Origin: Haemonchus contortus
Taxonomy: Eukaryota; Nematoda; Chromadorea; Rhabditida; Trichostrongylidae
Reading direction: 5' to 3'
Assembly: GCA_000469685.2 (NCBI GenBank)
Contig: LS997566.1
Coordinates: 774,001-838,000 of the forward strand
DNA: 64,000 nucleotides
Shown: piece by piece, positions 13,239 to 23,480 of the stretch
Layout of the letters: each line of letters starts with the position of its first letter
Position numbering within the stretch: position 1 is the stretch's first letter
Made by a program: the position numbers and the translations under genes
The notes under the pieces: model-generated
Seen by the model: only the letters and a program-made list of their open reading frames with translations
The model's database searches: none
What the model was told of the DNA's origin: nothing

Positions 13239-13560
13239 AGACACAGCTCACGATAATTTTGCGATACTTGGTTCGGTTGAACTAATGGAAGTCATGGTGC
13301 AGAATAATGCACAGATGGTGAAGAAAGCGCGAAAATTGACGGGTTGAGAAAAAAAGTGAAAAAGGTAGTGGTGCGAGATTACGACGGCAGGAGGGAAATA
13401 GACGGGGTACTCAGACAAGCCGTCGGCTTTGTTGGCTACAGCATATTGAAGATGTCAACCAAAATGAACTGTGCCTTAGATTCTGCAGATCTAAGGGCTG
13501 AAGTTTTTGTAAGAGAAGGGATTATTTCGACTCATATGTAGAGTCTTTTAGTCTCGGTCA
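13239..13560 (+). repeat. Partial GGCACAG-type MITE
   Basis: ACACAGCTCACGATAATTTTG at 13241 is the left end of the family seen complete at 15055-15550. The interior shares a GAAGAAAGCG...GGAAATAGACGGGG-type text with that copy. No right terminus is visible. Confidence 0.45.
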
Positions 13561-13744
13561 AAGTCAGTTAGGGCCTCTTTTTGGTATCCAGTTTTGGTAA
13601 ATTATTTGGACGGCTTGTTACTTATTTTGATTTCATTCATTTTCGAACGAGATTGTGCACACTTGGTTTTCCTCTAGCATACAAAGGTTCGAAGTTATTG
13701 TTTCAAGGCTTAAACAGAATGGTAGTGAACATATGAACATACAT

Positions 13745-13925
13745 AAATTGTACTGTGGCTGGAGACCAGTTGGTCAGCTGGTTTCAGACTTGCGCGACAG
13801 GATCTAATTGTAAGCATTGGCTTGTTCACCGGTGGGCTGCGGCAGGTCATATAGGCCACGTACGCATTCAAAATACTGCCACGACTTCAAATGGAAGTCG
13901 AAGGTGGAGGCGCTTCTCAAGGAGG
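13745..13925 (+). repeat. Body of tRNA-derived SINE family, plus orientation
   Basis: The text GACCAGTTGGTCAGCTGG, ATAGGCCACGTACGCATTC and AATGGAAGTCGAAGGTGGAG matches the bodies at 31610, 39790 and the reverse-oriented copies at 41020 and 53450. The tRNA-like head is missing. An in-frame ATG at 13891 that leads toward the first recognised exon of the phosphatase-inhibitor gene falls inside this repeat, so it is probably not the true start. Confidence 0.55.
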
Positions 13926-13977
13926 AACTGATAATGCTAAAAACGTTATTCTTTATATGATGTTCTGTATGTTTCAG

Positions 13978-16900
13978 GAGGAACGCTCAAGAGTTCTAAC
14001 AATGAAGTACGGGAAGCAGCAAATGATGTTGATTCGTAAGAGAATGAAGGTTTGTACCGTTAAAGTTGTTGTTCTGATTCAGATCACTACAGCTTGAAGG
14101 TAGTGGACTCTTATGAGTGTATGAACACTTCAATCCTCTCGAAGAGATAGGATCTATCAAAAGGGAGGAAAGTAGGTCCCGTCAAAAACTCACTTGTCCT
14201 CTTTTTTTCCTAGCTGAAATGGTCTCGTGACAGGGGCACTTGAAAATATTCCTCGCACAAAATGCAGCGGATTTAAACGAGGGGATGTTCTCTCGGACCC
14301 CATGAGCTCAGAGAACTGCATTGAGCTTAAGTTAGCCATCGGATGAAGGGTCTTCAGAAGTGGGTGAAATGTTGCAGCAGTCACTTTCAGAGACGTTATA
14401 TGCTTCATTCTGCATTTTCTCTAACTGAACCCATCAGCTCTCCCCTCCTCCTCCCCCCTCCCCCCCCCCTCCCCCTTTCCCCCTCACCTCCCCTCCCTTC
14501 CCCAAAGGTAGTCTTGACTAACTAAAATGAACTAGTAGAGGACTTATTTGGTAGAATTCTCGTGGTCATTGTTTATCCTGCACTTATCTGTGCGTTTTCT
14601 AGATGCTGCAAATAGGAATGAAAGTGCATAGCTTTTTTTTAGATCGAGAACTGGATTGATGCTGAAGTTGCCAAGCTGTTCAATGGTAACGAAAATAATG
14701 TGAGTTTTTTTCGAACTGATTTCTATTTTCTCTGGAAGACAAGGAATCTCAAAACCGTAAGCAAGTCATTTGAGATAGCATCGATGGCGCGAGGAAAAAG
14801 TATGTCCAGAAGTTGTTCCGGTAGTGTAATACTGATCTGCGCAACGATCTTCTGAGCGGTAAAACTTTCGTGAGGGATGGCAACAAACTTGTATGTATAT
14901 CTTAATTGTTCTAAATCCAGTTGTAATCTTTGAGTCTTGTGTGGACTAATTCTCTCTGATTATGGGTTCAGAAGTAATTTTTCGTGAACTACTAAAACAT
15001 TGTTGATCGAGAACATATCACTGAGTGAATGAATGAGCATGATGGATGCTCAATGGCACAGTTCACGATAATTTTGAGGTACAAGTTTTTAATTGAAAAG
15101 AGGAAGTATAGAATGAGAATAGTTCATCGGTAGTGAAGAAAGCGGGAGAATCAGCCGATTTCGAGAAAGACATGGCTCCTCAAAAGTAGGGAAAATAGAG
15201 GTCGGACAAGACGGAACTAACATGGAAGGGGTATTCGGACGAGATTTCAATTATTGCAATTGCGCAGAGAGCTGATTGCATCGAGCCAGAACTGAACAGA
15301 ACTGTCTTTCACTGCCGCTATGGGTCACGAAAAGTAGTTTGAACTTCCTACAAGGGTTCCCTTGTGATCTGTGCAACCCCTATAATGCCGGTGAAACTCG
15401 TCCGGGGATACACACGGGCCAATCTTTGAGCCTCTATAACTCCCTAACTAGGTCGTTTTCCGGCCTAGTAGTGCTAGATATGGTATAGGCAGGGGCTTCA
15501 AATTCATCCTGTGGGGAATCTCAGAAACCATTTTTATCGTGAACCGTGCCTTTCAAGATAGTTCATGAGACACTGACTCGCGAATACTCTGCAGGCTCGC
15601 TGCATTTTTGCATGGGTCACGGCAGTGCGGGCACGATGTTGTGTTTGCTTGCGATTTGTTAGTAATCGCGTAATCATAATCATCTTCTTATCGTTGAGGC
15701 TCGCGAGTATTGTCATTTCTCAATGAAATGGAAGTTCTTAAAAGCTTTTCAAAAACATTTGCACACTACATGTGCATGAAAAATTTTGTACCAGGACATT
15801 TGCAGACTGCAGTTGTTCTAGTAATTAGGTCGACCTTTTTGCTTTTTTTTTTCAAAAGATTTTTGTTTTCTCCCTTCCTGCTATGTATAAGTTGCTTAGT
15901 ATGTATAAGTTATTTAGTTTATTTCTGAATGTGGAAAAATGTACAATTCAGGGAGTCGAAATTGATGTCGATGCACTGCTCGACTTGGAGACCGTACCCG
16001 CAAAACGCAAATTTGTATTTGTGAGTTTGATTGAAATTTTCAAGTTGATGTTAACGAGTCATTTTGTCATTTTATCGAGACTTGCCCTCAAAGAAAGTGA
16101 TAAGGCTCGAAATAGTTTACATAAAAGGCGGAGCTGTCTAACACAGCGTGCCCATTGATCACTTCGAGCGCTAAGCAGTTCACCATTAAGATATCTGTTT
16201 CGCCCATATCTTTATGAAATAAAGTTGGCTGCCCGTTACATTCATGGTACTCCCCTCAAAATCTTTCCTAACGCCTGAATATGAAGGGTATCGTTAAGAT
16301 TGAATGATTGGTCCATGATCGACTTTCTCTTAATCTCGGCATAGTTGAACTTGTCACTTGAGATGTTTTGAGCCCTTCTGAGATTCACAATTTTATACAG
16401 CTTACGTTTCGGCCTCCTCGCCTTCTTCAGAGCCTGAAAGCCGAAAAACAATTTGAGATTGGTCCTCACGTAGGCCTAGACAATACTTAAAACAGTCCTC
16501 TAGACTAGTAGACCCCCTGGACTCGCCTGAATGATTGGTGTTTTTAAAAATCGCCTCATTCAGAAGTATAAGTTTAAATTTAGATGACAAGAAATTCTTC
16601 TCTACTCGAGCTATAAGACGCTGCTGCTTTATTTAGATTTTTAATGTACCTCCTTCGTCTGTTATAGGCGCAATTATGCAATTTGATGGGTAAAACAGGT
16701 TCACTCGAATTCTATCCTACTATACATAATTCTCTAAGTGTGTCTGTTGGTTTGTCGGTGTGTTTGTGTGTGTTTGGGTGACATTTTCTGAAGGAAGGAG
16801 AAATTTTCCATCTTATCGAGTTGAGACTTGCTGTTGATCCTTGAGTTACGGTTCGGAAGGGGCACACTTTCCAGGGAGACGGGCGTTAGGAACGATTCTG

Positions 16901-17641
16901 GGTAATCGATTTGCCGCACGCGGCTGTCGCGGACCACTCATTCGCCGTTATTACAGCTCTAGCGTTCTTCATACAGCTCAATCGATATGCGATCATTATT
17001 TCAGGCATAATTCTACTATTAGTACTTTTGTTATTGTATTTCTTGCCTACTGCTGCATCCTGCTATATTCCTTCGCGCGCGACGCCCCTCTCACTGCGAC
17101 GCGACCATTTCGTTCCTATCGCACCACACCCCACTTTCCTTTTAGACTTCTTAAAGCGCTCTGGGACAGGGGCTTTAGTAAAACTCATAGGCGGCGTTAT
17201 CATTATTGAATGGGTGCCCTCCTATATTTAAAGCGCTCGCGTCTGTCTGTATGCCTGTCTGTGTGCCTCTCACTAAATCCGATACTCCCTGGAGAAACAC
17301 CTGGAAAGGTCGGGTCAAGTTTGCAATGCGTTTAGCACAGGGTAAGAACAACAGGGCCATGTGAGCCTAGTGGAGCTCGGCCTACAAAAGGAGTAGCATG
17401 TGCCGGGATTGGGCGGTGCCATGGGTGAATCTTTCCCATTCGGTCTCATTGCAATCCAGACGCAGAGAAAAAGTGAGCAAAGTTGAGGAACGGTCAACAA
17501 TCAAAATTAATTAGGCTTACCAGCTGTGGGCGGAGCGTTTTTGCAGTGGGCGGTTCTTTCCACAAATTCAAAAAAATGAGCAAGGCCTCATGCGTCCCGT
17601 GCATAAGTAGACTTGGCGAAGTCACGCACACGATGTCGGGG

Positions 17642-17673
<32 letters not shown>

Positions 17674-17957
17674 TGCGTTGAGATGAAAATCACGGTTCAG
17701 AGACGAGTATAACTCCGTTCGGAAACGTTCTAGAATTTGGAAAAAAGTGGTCGGAGGAAATGGAACAAATGTGGTCGATCCTCGAGGTGGGCGGGGTTTG
17801 CACCGAAGTGGGCGAGGTTTAGATCAATCAGAGCAAAATCGAAAATGGAATCACCACCTTTTTTTAGGACCATCTCCAGCGAAGCCATTGCCCGGCATCG
17901 ATGGACAAGATCACGATGTTCTTGGATGAGATGATTGATCAGCTGAATACGCTTTGA
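13978..17957 (+). CDS. PPP1R14/CPI-17-family protein phosphatase 1 inhibitor (N-terminus not found)
   Basis: Proteins of this family bind protein phosphatase 1 (especially the myosin phosphatase holoenzyme) and block it once a threonine in the R-V-T-V-K-Y segment is phosphorylated. Four exons join in one frame, all phase 0: 13978-14049, 14643-14699, 15952-16020 and 17868-17957. Acceptors are TATGTTTCAG, CTTTTTTTTAG, TACAATTCAG and CTTTTTTTAG; donors are GTTTGT, GTGAGT and GTGAGT. They encode 95 residues. SRVLTMKY matches the regulatory segment, with the threonine kept. IENWIDAEVAKLF matches the VEKWIDGRLEELY helix. VEIDVDALLDLE matches the EINIDELLELE region, and FLDEMIDQLNTL the last helix, before TGA. 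The family is usually about 110-200 residues, so an upstream exon is missing. The introns contain a C-rich tract and three repeats. AATAAA lies at 18251-18256. The assignment is from motif order, not from a database search. Confidence 0.88.
14437..14506 (+). repeat. C-rich pyrimidine tract in the first recognised intron of the PPP1R14-like gene
   Basis: Nearly pure CT sequence with runs of up to nine C, lying between the exons ending at 14049 and starting at 14643. It is the strongest strand-asymmetric tract in this gene. Confidence 0.8.
15055..15550 (+). mobile_element. Complete MITE, family with GGCACAGTTCACGATAA termini
   Basis: The left end GGCACAGTTCACGATAA and right end TTATCGTGAACCGTGCC are inverted repeats of 17 bases with one mismatch. 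The element is 496 bases and has no coding frame, so it is a non-autonomous DNA transposon. It sits in the intron between the second and third recognised exons of the PPP1R14-like gene. Further copies or fragments are at 10647, 13239, 24837 and 26552. Confidence 0.75.
16390..16460 (-). repeat. Short dispersed-element motif (CTGAAGAAGGCG...GCCGAAACGT)
   Basis: On the minus strand CTCTGAAGAAGGCGAGGAGG is followed by CCGAAACGTAAGCTG. This arrangement is common at the 3' ends of several retroelement families in invertebrate genomes. No enzyme domain is visible around it, so the family is unknown. Confidence 0.25.
16720..16800 (-). repeat. GT-rich end of the GTGGGCGG-type dispersed repeat
   Basis: TACATAATTCTCTAAGTGTG followed by GTCTGTTGGTTTGTCGGTGT is the reverse-oriented counterpart of the CA-rich end at 7330-7385. 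Similar text recurs at 40600-40680. Confidence 0.45.
16885..17120 (+). mobile_element. MITE with GTAGGAACGA termini, copy 1
   Basis: Starts GTTAGGAACGATTCTGGG and ends ATTTCGTTCCTATC, giving short inverted ends. The interior CCGCACGCGGCTGTCGCG and TCTAGCGTTCTTCATACAGC is shared with copies at 29106 and 39036. It lies in the last intron of the PPP1R14-like gene. Confidence 0.7.
17520..17850 (+). repeat. GTGGGCGG-type repeat fragments with a long G run
   Basis: GTGGGCGGAGCG, GTGGGCGGTTC, GTGGGCGGGG and GTGGGCGAGG occur through this stretch, together with a run of 29 G at 17645-17673 and TATAACTCCGTTCGG. This is typical of the dispersed family seen at 6930, 22195, 30180 and 43770. It sits just upstream of the last exon of the PPP1R14-like gene. 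Confidence 0.55.
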
Positions 17958-18250
17958 TTTCGCAAGCCTCTATTTGTGATGCAAATGACCATTTTTACTG
18001 CGGAATGTTTGTTGTACAGAGACGTGTATAAAATAATATTAATGGATCCACGTCGTGAGTCAATCGAGCATGTTAGACGGGATCTTTCTTTCCATGATGT
18101 CCTCATATTCTTCCTTAGGGAATCTTTATTTTCTGTGTACCCTCAATTTATATCAATCTTTGACGGCTGTCATAGGCGCATGCCGTGGACTGATGTGCAG
18201 TTACCATTATCAAGATGGATATCAAAATATCACTGTTAATCTTGAAGTAA

Positions 18251-18256
18251 AATAAA
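18251..18256 (+). terminator. Poly(A) signal AATAAA for the PPP1R14-like gene
   Basis: A canonical AATAAA lies 294 bases after the TGA at 17957, in AT-rich DNA. The next candidate start codon on the same strand is only 18 bases further on. Confidence 0.6.
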
Positions 18257-18273
18257 TATTATTCATATTAAGC

Positions 18274-18879
18274 ATGATGTTTGCTGTCCAGTGTCGCTTT
18301 ATATCGCTAATTATCTCCTGCTATTTTGAACTGTCCTCAACTGAGAAAGCTCCTGTATGCATGCCGAGATGTGATTTGGCGTATTTGGCGTCAATGGCTG
18401 AGTGAAGTGCATGGTGTATCCATAAGCCGTTAACACCATAAATTCTACAGCTGCATACATCCTGTCTGAAAAATTCCGGGAGGAATGCTACATTTGTTGT
18501 CACTCACAATCAAGTTGGTATTTTTAGTGATTTGTTGAAGTTAGTGGGTTTCAGAGCCTGTGGTAGCATTCGCTTTTGGGATGGCACACTCAATTCTGTT
18601 AGATCGGATCATGGTCCCCATAACTTCAAAAGCAAAAAGCGTTTTTAGTTTCCAGAGGGACCTCAGAGCTTTCATCCATTTCACGAAACTACAAGTGGTC
18701 GGTAAACTTACTGAAAGCGTGAGTGGCGACCTGTTTTTCCCTTCTTTTTTGATAACAGGATCATCTTGCTTTTTTTCCTTATTCCAGCAACATTGAACGA
18801 AAAGTTTCAAAAGGAGACTGGTTACGATGACTCAACGTTTCTTTGGTTTCTCGCTTTGGAAGCGCTGAAGCCGCTATAG
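18274..18879 (+). CDS. Candidate four-exon gene for a small secreted protein
   Basis: Exons 18274-18354, 18451-18517, 18555-18701 and 18788-18879 join in one open frame of 128 residues. Splice sites are GTATGC/TTCTACAG, GTATTT/GGGTTTCAG (37-base intron) and GTAAAC/TTATTCCAG, the last with a long T-rich tract. The first exon reads as a signal peptide (MMFAVQCRFISLIISCYF, then a likely cut near SS-TEK). The rest has one NAT glycosylation motif, a hydrophobic segment around VVAFAFGMAHSILL, and a C-terminus ending FLALEALKPL. No family was recognised. The start lies just after the poly(A) signal of the preceding gene, which would fit a very tight operon or a chance frame. Other frames in 18321-18510 are also open on both strands, so this model is tentative. 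Confidence 0.33.
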
Positions 18880-19092
18880 TACACAAAAATGTATTCATTT
18901 TACTCTTACTTTAATTCCTTCGTTTCTGATTTCAAGTATTTCGAACACTCAGAAACATCGAGTTGACGATTACCAATTCATACAAAATTGACTCGCATTT
19001 TTTTTCACTAATTTATGGAGTTAGTGCGTAATTAATTGTAATTACTGATTACCTGTTTCTGATTGAACGTGCATTCTTTCATCGACGACTAG

Positions 19093-19212
19093 CCGATCGA
19101 CCGCGTTACTGGTCATGCGTGACAAAGCAGTAGCTTGCGTTCGGGACCGCGTGAGCGGCATTGATCGTCGTTCAGCGTTGTCAACAAGTGGCCAGCAACG
19201 CGGTCGGTTGGT
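19093..19212. repeat. Short inverted repeat next to the large palindromic element
   Basis: CGATCGACCGCGTTACTGGTCA at about 19093-19114 pairs with TGGCCAGCAACGCGGTCGGTTG at about 19190-19211, leaving a loop of roughly 75 bases. It is adjacent to, but not part of, the arms that begin at 19239. Confidence 0.5.
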
Positions 19213-19238
19213 CGGTCGTCGGTTGAAACAACGCACGT

Positions 19239-20663
19239 CGTTGAACAGAAGAACTTAAACAACGAAATCAGACATACCCTACTTGCGGCGGTTGCGTCGC
19301 GGCCTTCGCACTGGCGCACGTTATTTCGGGGTGTCTTAGCACTGCGGGAAGGCCTTGATGACAGAAGACTTCCTCTTTCATAACTCTGCTCATTGGCGGT
19401 TGCATAGCACGTTCAAACACGTTATTCTAAGGTGATTACTAATTGTAGAAAGTAACTTTCTACAATGAGCTGTTAAACTGTAGTTTGATAATGTATGTCC
19501 CTTTTCCCGCATGTTTCCCCGTTTATGTTTCTTCCAAGATCATTGATGGGTAGTTACCTCCCATAGTGAATGGCTAGTGAACACTGTTATGTGTTTGTAT
19601 TTCTATTGCATGCTTCTTGGTTTGTGTTTCTTCTGAGACAACTGCTGAGTAGTGACCTTCACTGATAGAGTGTTGAACCTTGACTTAGGGGTACGTCAAC
19701 TTCTGTACAATTGAAGACCAATCTTGATTAGGTGTGAAGACTACATTTTCGCTGTGCTGTCTGCATATCTTTATCAGGCGAGTGAAAGATAAGAAACTGA
19801 AGAAAATGGCAACAGTAAGAAGGTAAAGAATCATGAGAAAAATTATGAACTGGGAAAGTTTCCATAGTGCTGGTTAGGAATTTTGTTTTTGTGCACAGGT
19901 GAAAGGTGAAATGCGAAAGCAAGCAGTATATTCTATAGAGCTATTAATAGCGACTTAATTGCTTTTTTTATTTTGCACAAAATCAACACACAACACTTTT
20001 CCACACCTAATTAAGACCGCCCTGCGCCCTCATGCCTTGCCTTTGTTTCATTCTCCATCTAATCAGCTTCTCTGTTTTCTGCACAGTCGCTGGCGACTAC
20101 ACACAACGCGTGGATGTTATTGAGACCTCTCTTTGGCTTGAATGTCGTTAACCATAGCCTCTTTCGATTGAATGAGTTGTATCAATCAATCGTACAGACG
20201 TTGGCATACCCCTGAATAAAGGTTCAACACTCTATCAATCAAGGTCATTACTCAGCAGTTGTCTCAGAAGAAACACAAACCAAGAAGCATGCAATAGAAA
20301 TAGAAACACATAACAGAGTTCACTAGCCATTCAGGGGTGGGTAACTACCTATCAATGGTCTTGGAAGAAACATGAACGAGGAAGCATGCAGGAAAGAGAC
20401 ATACATTACTAAACTGTAGTTTAACAGCCCATTGATCGTAGAAAATTACTCCTTACAACTGGTTATCAACTTAAAATAACGTGTTCGAGCGCGCTACGTA
20501 ACCGCCAATAAGCAGAGTTACGAAAGAGGAACTCTCCTGTCATCAAGGCCTTCCCGCAGTGCCTAGACACACCAAAATAAAGTGCTCCAGTGCGTAGGCC
20601 GCGACGCAACCGCAGCAAGTACGGTTTGTCTGATTTTGTTGTTTAAGTTCTTCTTCGTTGAAC
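19239..20663. mobile_element. Large palindromic (fold-back type) element with about 475-bp arms
   Basis: The left arm 19239-19713 and right arm 20190-20663 are inverted copies at roughly 85% identity by eye. Matching blocks include GAACTTAAACAACGAAATCAG, CACTGCGGGAAGGCCTTGATG, CTGTTAAACTGTAGTTT, TGCATGCTTCTTGGTTTGTG and TTCTTCTGAGACAACTGCTG. The spacer of about 476 bases (19714-20189) has no transposase frame. Inside the left arm, 19442-19466 is a perfect 12-base hairpin (ATTGTAGAAAGT) around one A. A clean target duplication was not found. It most resembles a non-autonomous DNA element with long terminal inverted repeats; the superfamily is unknown. Confidence 0.8.
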
Positions 20664-20944
20664 TCTGAAGACACTCATCAGTGCATTGATCCTCGATGGG
20701 TGAGATTTTGCGAAGCGTTAATGCCAGTACTGTTCAGTGATTGCAATTGGTTTGATCATGTAGTGATTGGTTTCAGAGCAAAGCGAACTTTCTTCGTAGA
20801 AGTAGTGACAAGTTTCAAGCACAGTAAAGTTCTCATAGAGTACAACTTCTCGAGCCTAAATGAGAATGGTATTAGTTTGATGCATAGGTTTTTCTCTCGG
20901 CTTTCTTGTAAATATCTCAATAGCGAACCAACCTGAAGATTAGA

Positions 20945-21690
20945 GGTATGCACCATCACTATCCACTACTCGACGCTACTCGTCAACGCTCAGGCAGATT
21001 GTCGATCCCTTTCTCCCAAATAGACGGGGGCTGAAACTTGGAGAAATCGTCGAGTGCTACTCTGATAACCTCTTCTGTTTTTTCTGTCCAGAAAGCGCTG
21101 CAGGTGGCTGAACAGTCAGTAGTAGGAAGGAGCGAAGTTAGGTCTGTAGGGAGCCTGAACAACAATCAGCCCCTTGCAGCCGTTCATCCGTACTTCTCCA
21201 GCTCGGCCTGGGTCGCCTTTGCGGTGGGTGGTCGGGCGTTGTCATGGAGATAATAGATTCCCGCATTCGATCCACTAGTACGGTCGACGTGATCTTCAAA
21301 TTTCCGCAGCTACGTAATGTATGTGGAAGCGTCAAGTGTCTGTCCCTTCTCTACCAGCTCCCAGTGTGCAGGTGGTCACCCTTCTTGAGAGGTTATGAGC
21401 GGACAGTTCATGTGGGACCCATCGACTCACTCACTAAGGTTTGCTACCTTGCCGAGCTGTTCCAGTCCACGAACAGTCGTCGATTGATTACAGCCGAGCA
21501 TGTTCGCCCTTCCTCTGGAGGTTAGCTACGGGTCCTCCTACACGGTTGAACGTAGTACTTTCAAATCCAACTCCATCAGCCAACCCGTCCTCGGGCCTCT
21601 TCGAGAGCAAATCTCCTTCCTTCAATTTGGCGAACCGAGACTTGCATGTGCGATAAGAGATGACGTCCTCGCCGCATGTATCCACTAGCT
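20945..21690 (-). pseudogene. Eroded mariner transposase
   Basis: Read on the minus strand, 21685-21488 contains GEDVISYRTCKSRFAKLKEG, the helix-turn-helix region of mariner transposases. About 21260-21190 reads HDNARPPTAKATQAELEKYG, the second catalytic aspartate block. 21085-20995 reads LDDFSKFQPPSIWEKGIDNLPER, followed by a DGAYL-like tail near 20955. Mariner transposases are normally about 340-350 residues and cut and paste DNA at TA sites. Here the blocks are in different frames with in-frame stops, so it is dead. Terminal inverted repeats were not located. The relationship to the hookworm bandit-type mariners is inference. Confidence 0.75.
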
Positions 21691-21719
21691 TGTTATGGGC
21701 TTCTTTTGCATATCAGTTG

Positions 21720-22190
21720 AAATCGTGAAGCAAAACCAGGCTGTGGCGCAGGTACATTCCGTCACAGTGATAATTGTGCGGCACTGATGACGATATACCT
21801 AGCGAGTTTCACCTGATAAAGTATTATACGAAGATATCTAAAGAAGAATAGCGATTTTCTCGGCATGAGCTAGATCGATGGCTCAAAAAGATTGTTGATG
21901 ATGGGTATATCCCTGGATAATATGTTCTTTATAATAAACTTCCAACAAACCGTTAATAACTTGCATATGATGTAAACTGTCGGTAAGAGACGGCAAAAAG
22001 AACCATTTGTCACTTTTCTATAAAGTAAATGGTTCAGCAGTTGTCCTCGAAATTCTTTGATGCGTTTTGTTGTTTTTGCTAATCCTGAATTTGACCTATA
22101 AAAAAATTGTTTCTGGTTGTATTGCGGAAAACAATCATTATAGTATATAGAATGAAGAACACTATCCGCAAATTCATAACTCTTCATTAC
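21720..22190. other. No supportable gene
   Basis: An AT-rich 105-codon minus-strand frame (22187-21870) has no splice or family evidence. Nothing else is seen. Confidence 0.25.
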
Positions 22191-22194
22191 GCGG

Positions 22195-22375
22195 ACCTAG
22201 AGCGTTCAAATTCGGTAGGAGCTCAGGAGGCAAGATGAAAACACTTAAGCACAGGAGGCAGGAAGGAAACACGGCAGGACCGGAATTCGTCCACAGGGGG
22301 CGGGGCGTGCGCGAAAGAAGTTCATACCACCTGTTTACGTGGACCTAGAGCGTTCAAATTTGGTAGGATTACACT
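22195..22375. repeat. GTGGGCGG-type repeat fragment
   Basis: GGACCTAGAGCGTTCAAATT occurs at 22194 and again near 22342, bracketing CAGGGGGCGGGGCGTGCGCG. It is the same family as at 17520, 30180 and 43770. Confidence 0.5.
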
Positions 22376-22809
22376 TTTCGTATAAACAATGAAACTTCGG
22401 CACTTCAAAAATGTTGTAGGATTTAACGGGATCTGGGCACTAGGTGACAGGAAGTGATGGTAACTGCTAACAGAAGACTAGGGACCCAAGAGAGGCTATT
22501 ACCCACCAAAATCCTGACGTCTTCGGTATTTACAATGCTGCTATGACCGTTTAATATGTTTCATTCGAAAAGACGGGATGGTCGAGTATGGTGACAAAAG
22601 TGAGCGATAAGTGCAGTGATAGGGACCTATCAGTGGCACTACGATAAGCAGATGAAAATTTTGTTCATTTCCTGCTATTAGATTACGACCACTACCTAGC
22701 ATTGTTTGTGACTCTATGAAGGATCCTCCTTTTCGATATCACTAGCAACAAAACGTAACCGACCGCCAGTAATTTAGAATTCTCAACTAATGATGTCTCC
22801 GTAAATGGA

Positions 22810-23135
22810 AGGGCCCATTGATGACAATATCTGATAATGGTATTTCATCGCTCGAAATATTTGTGAGTACCACACGAGGCTTCGGTTGTCTAACATTTGA
22901 ATTTTCGGTGGGTATTTCTTTTTAAGGAAGAGAGGAGAAGATCGACACTTCCAATCAAAGGCGTGAGCACCGGCTTCTACTGAGTAGCATTTGCACTGAC
23001 CTGTTAGTCCTGGGTCAAATTTCGTGTACAGGAAACCAGCATTTGTTTCCAGAAAAAATGGAGAGTTAGCCGATTACTACAATTTTTTTGAAGAACGATG
23101 CCCGGTGTTAGCCGGGCGAACCGACTGGTATTGTA
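22810..23135 (+). repeat. Dispersed repeat ending in GCCGGGCGAACCGACTGGT, copy 1
   Basis: GATAATGGTATTTCATCG, TTTGTGAGTACCACACGAGG, GAAGATCGACACTTCCAATC and AGCCGGGCGAACCGACTGGT align in the same order with 40728-41010, and in part with 42880-43020. The terminal motif alone recurs at 36212-36250. No coding capacity is seen. Confidence 0.6.
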
Positions 23136-23451
23136 AAAATTAAGGTTGCGTATCAATCCTAAAGCTTACCAATAAAATTAAGGAGTCAAAAGCCTGAAAA
23201 TATACAGATAAAAGGTAACGACAACAAGCCCAGATGAAACTCAGCGATAGCGACCTTTTGAATTTTGAAGTTTTATTAAAAGATAATCTGAAGACATGAA
23301 TCAGTTGCCATTGGGAAACCGTGATATCTGAAAACAGGACATTTACAAACTTTACAGATTTTCATTGATCTGTGGTTTAGGTGCTCGAAATTGAAATCGT
23401 ATGGATAAACTTAAAGTCTGCGATTATCTGATTTGCAACGTATTCTCCTTC

Positions 23452-23480
23452 AGTTCGAGACATCGTGGAAGCATTTGGTA
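23452..23480 (+). other. Isolated splice-framed 24-base micro-exon candidate
   Basis: TTCTCCTTCAG, then 24 bases reading FETSWKHL, then GTAAGG. Splice signals are strong but no neighbouring exon was found, so function cannot be inferred. Confidence 0.15.

Noticed and set aside
17645..17673. Telomere- or satellite-like signal
   Set aside because: It is a simple G run, with no TTAGGC arrays anywhere in the window.
18321..18503. Minus-strand terminal exon after a TTTTTCAG acceptor
   Set aside because: The 42-base intron before it has ideal ends, but every phase of the upstream exon runs into a stop, so the join fails.
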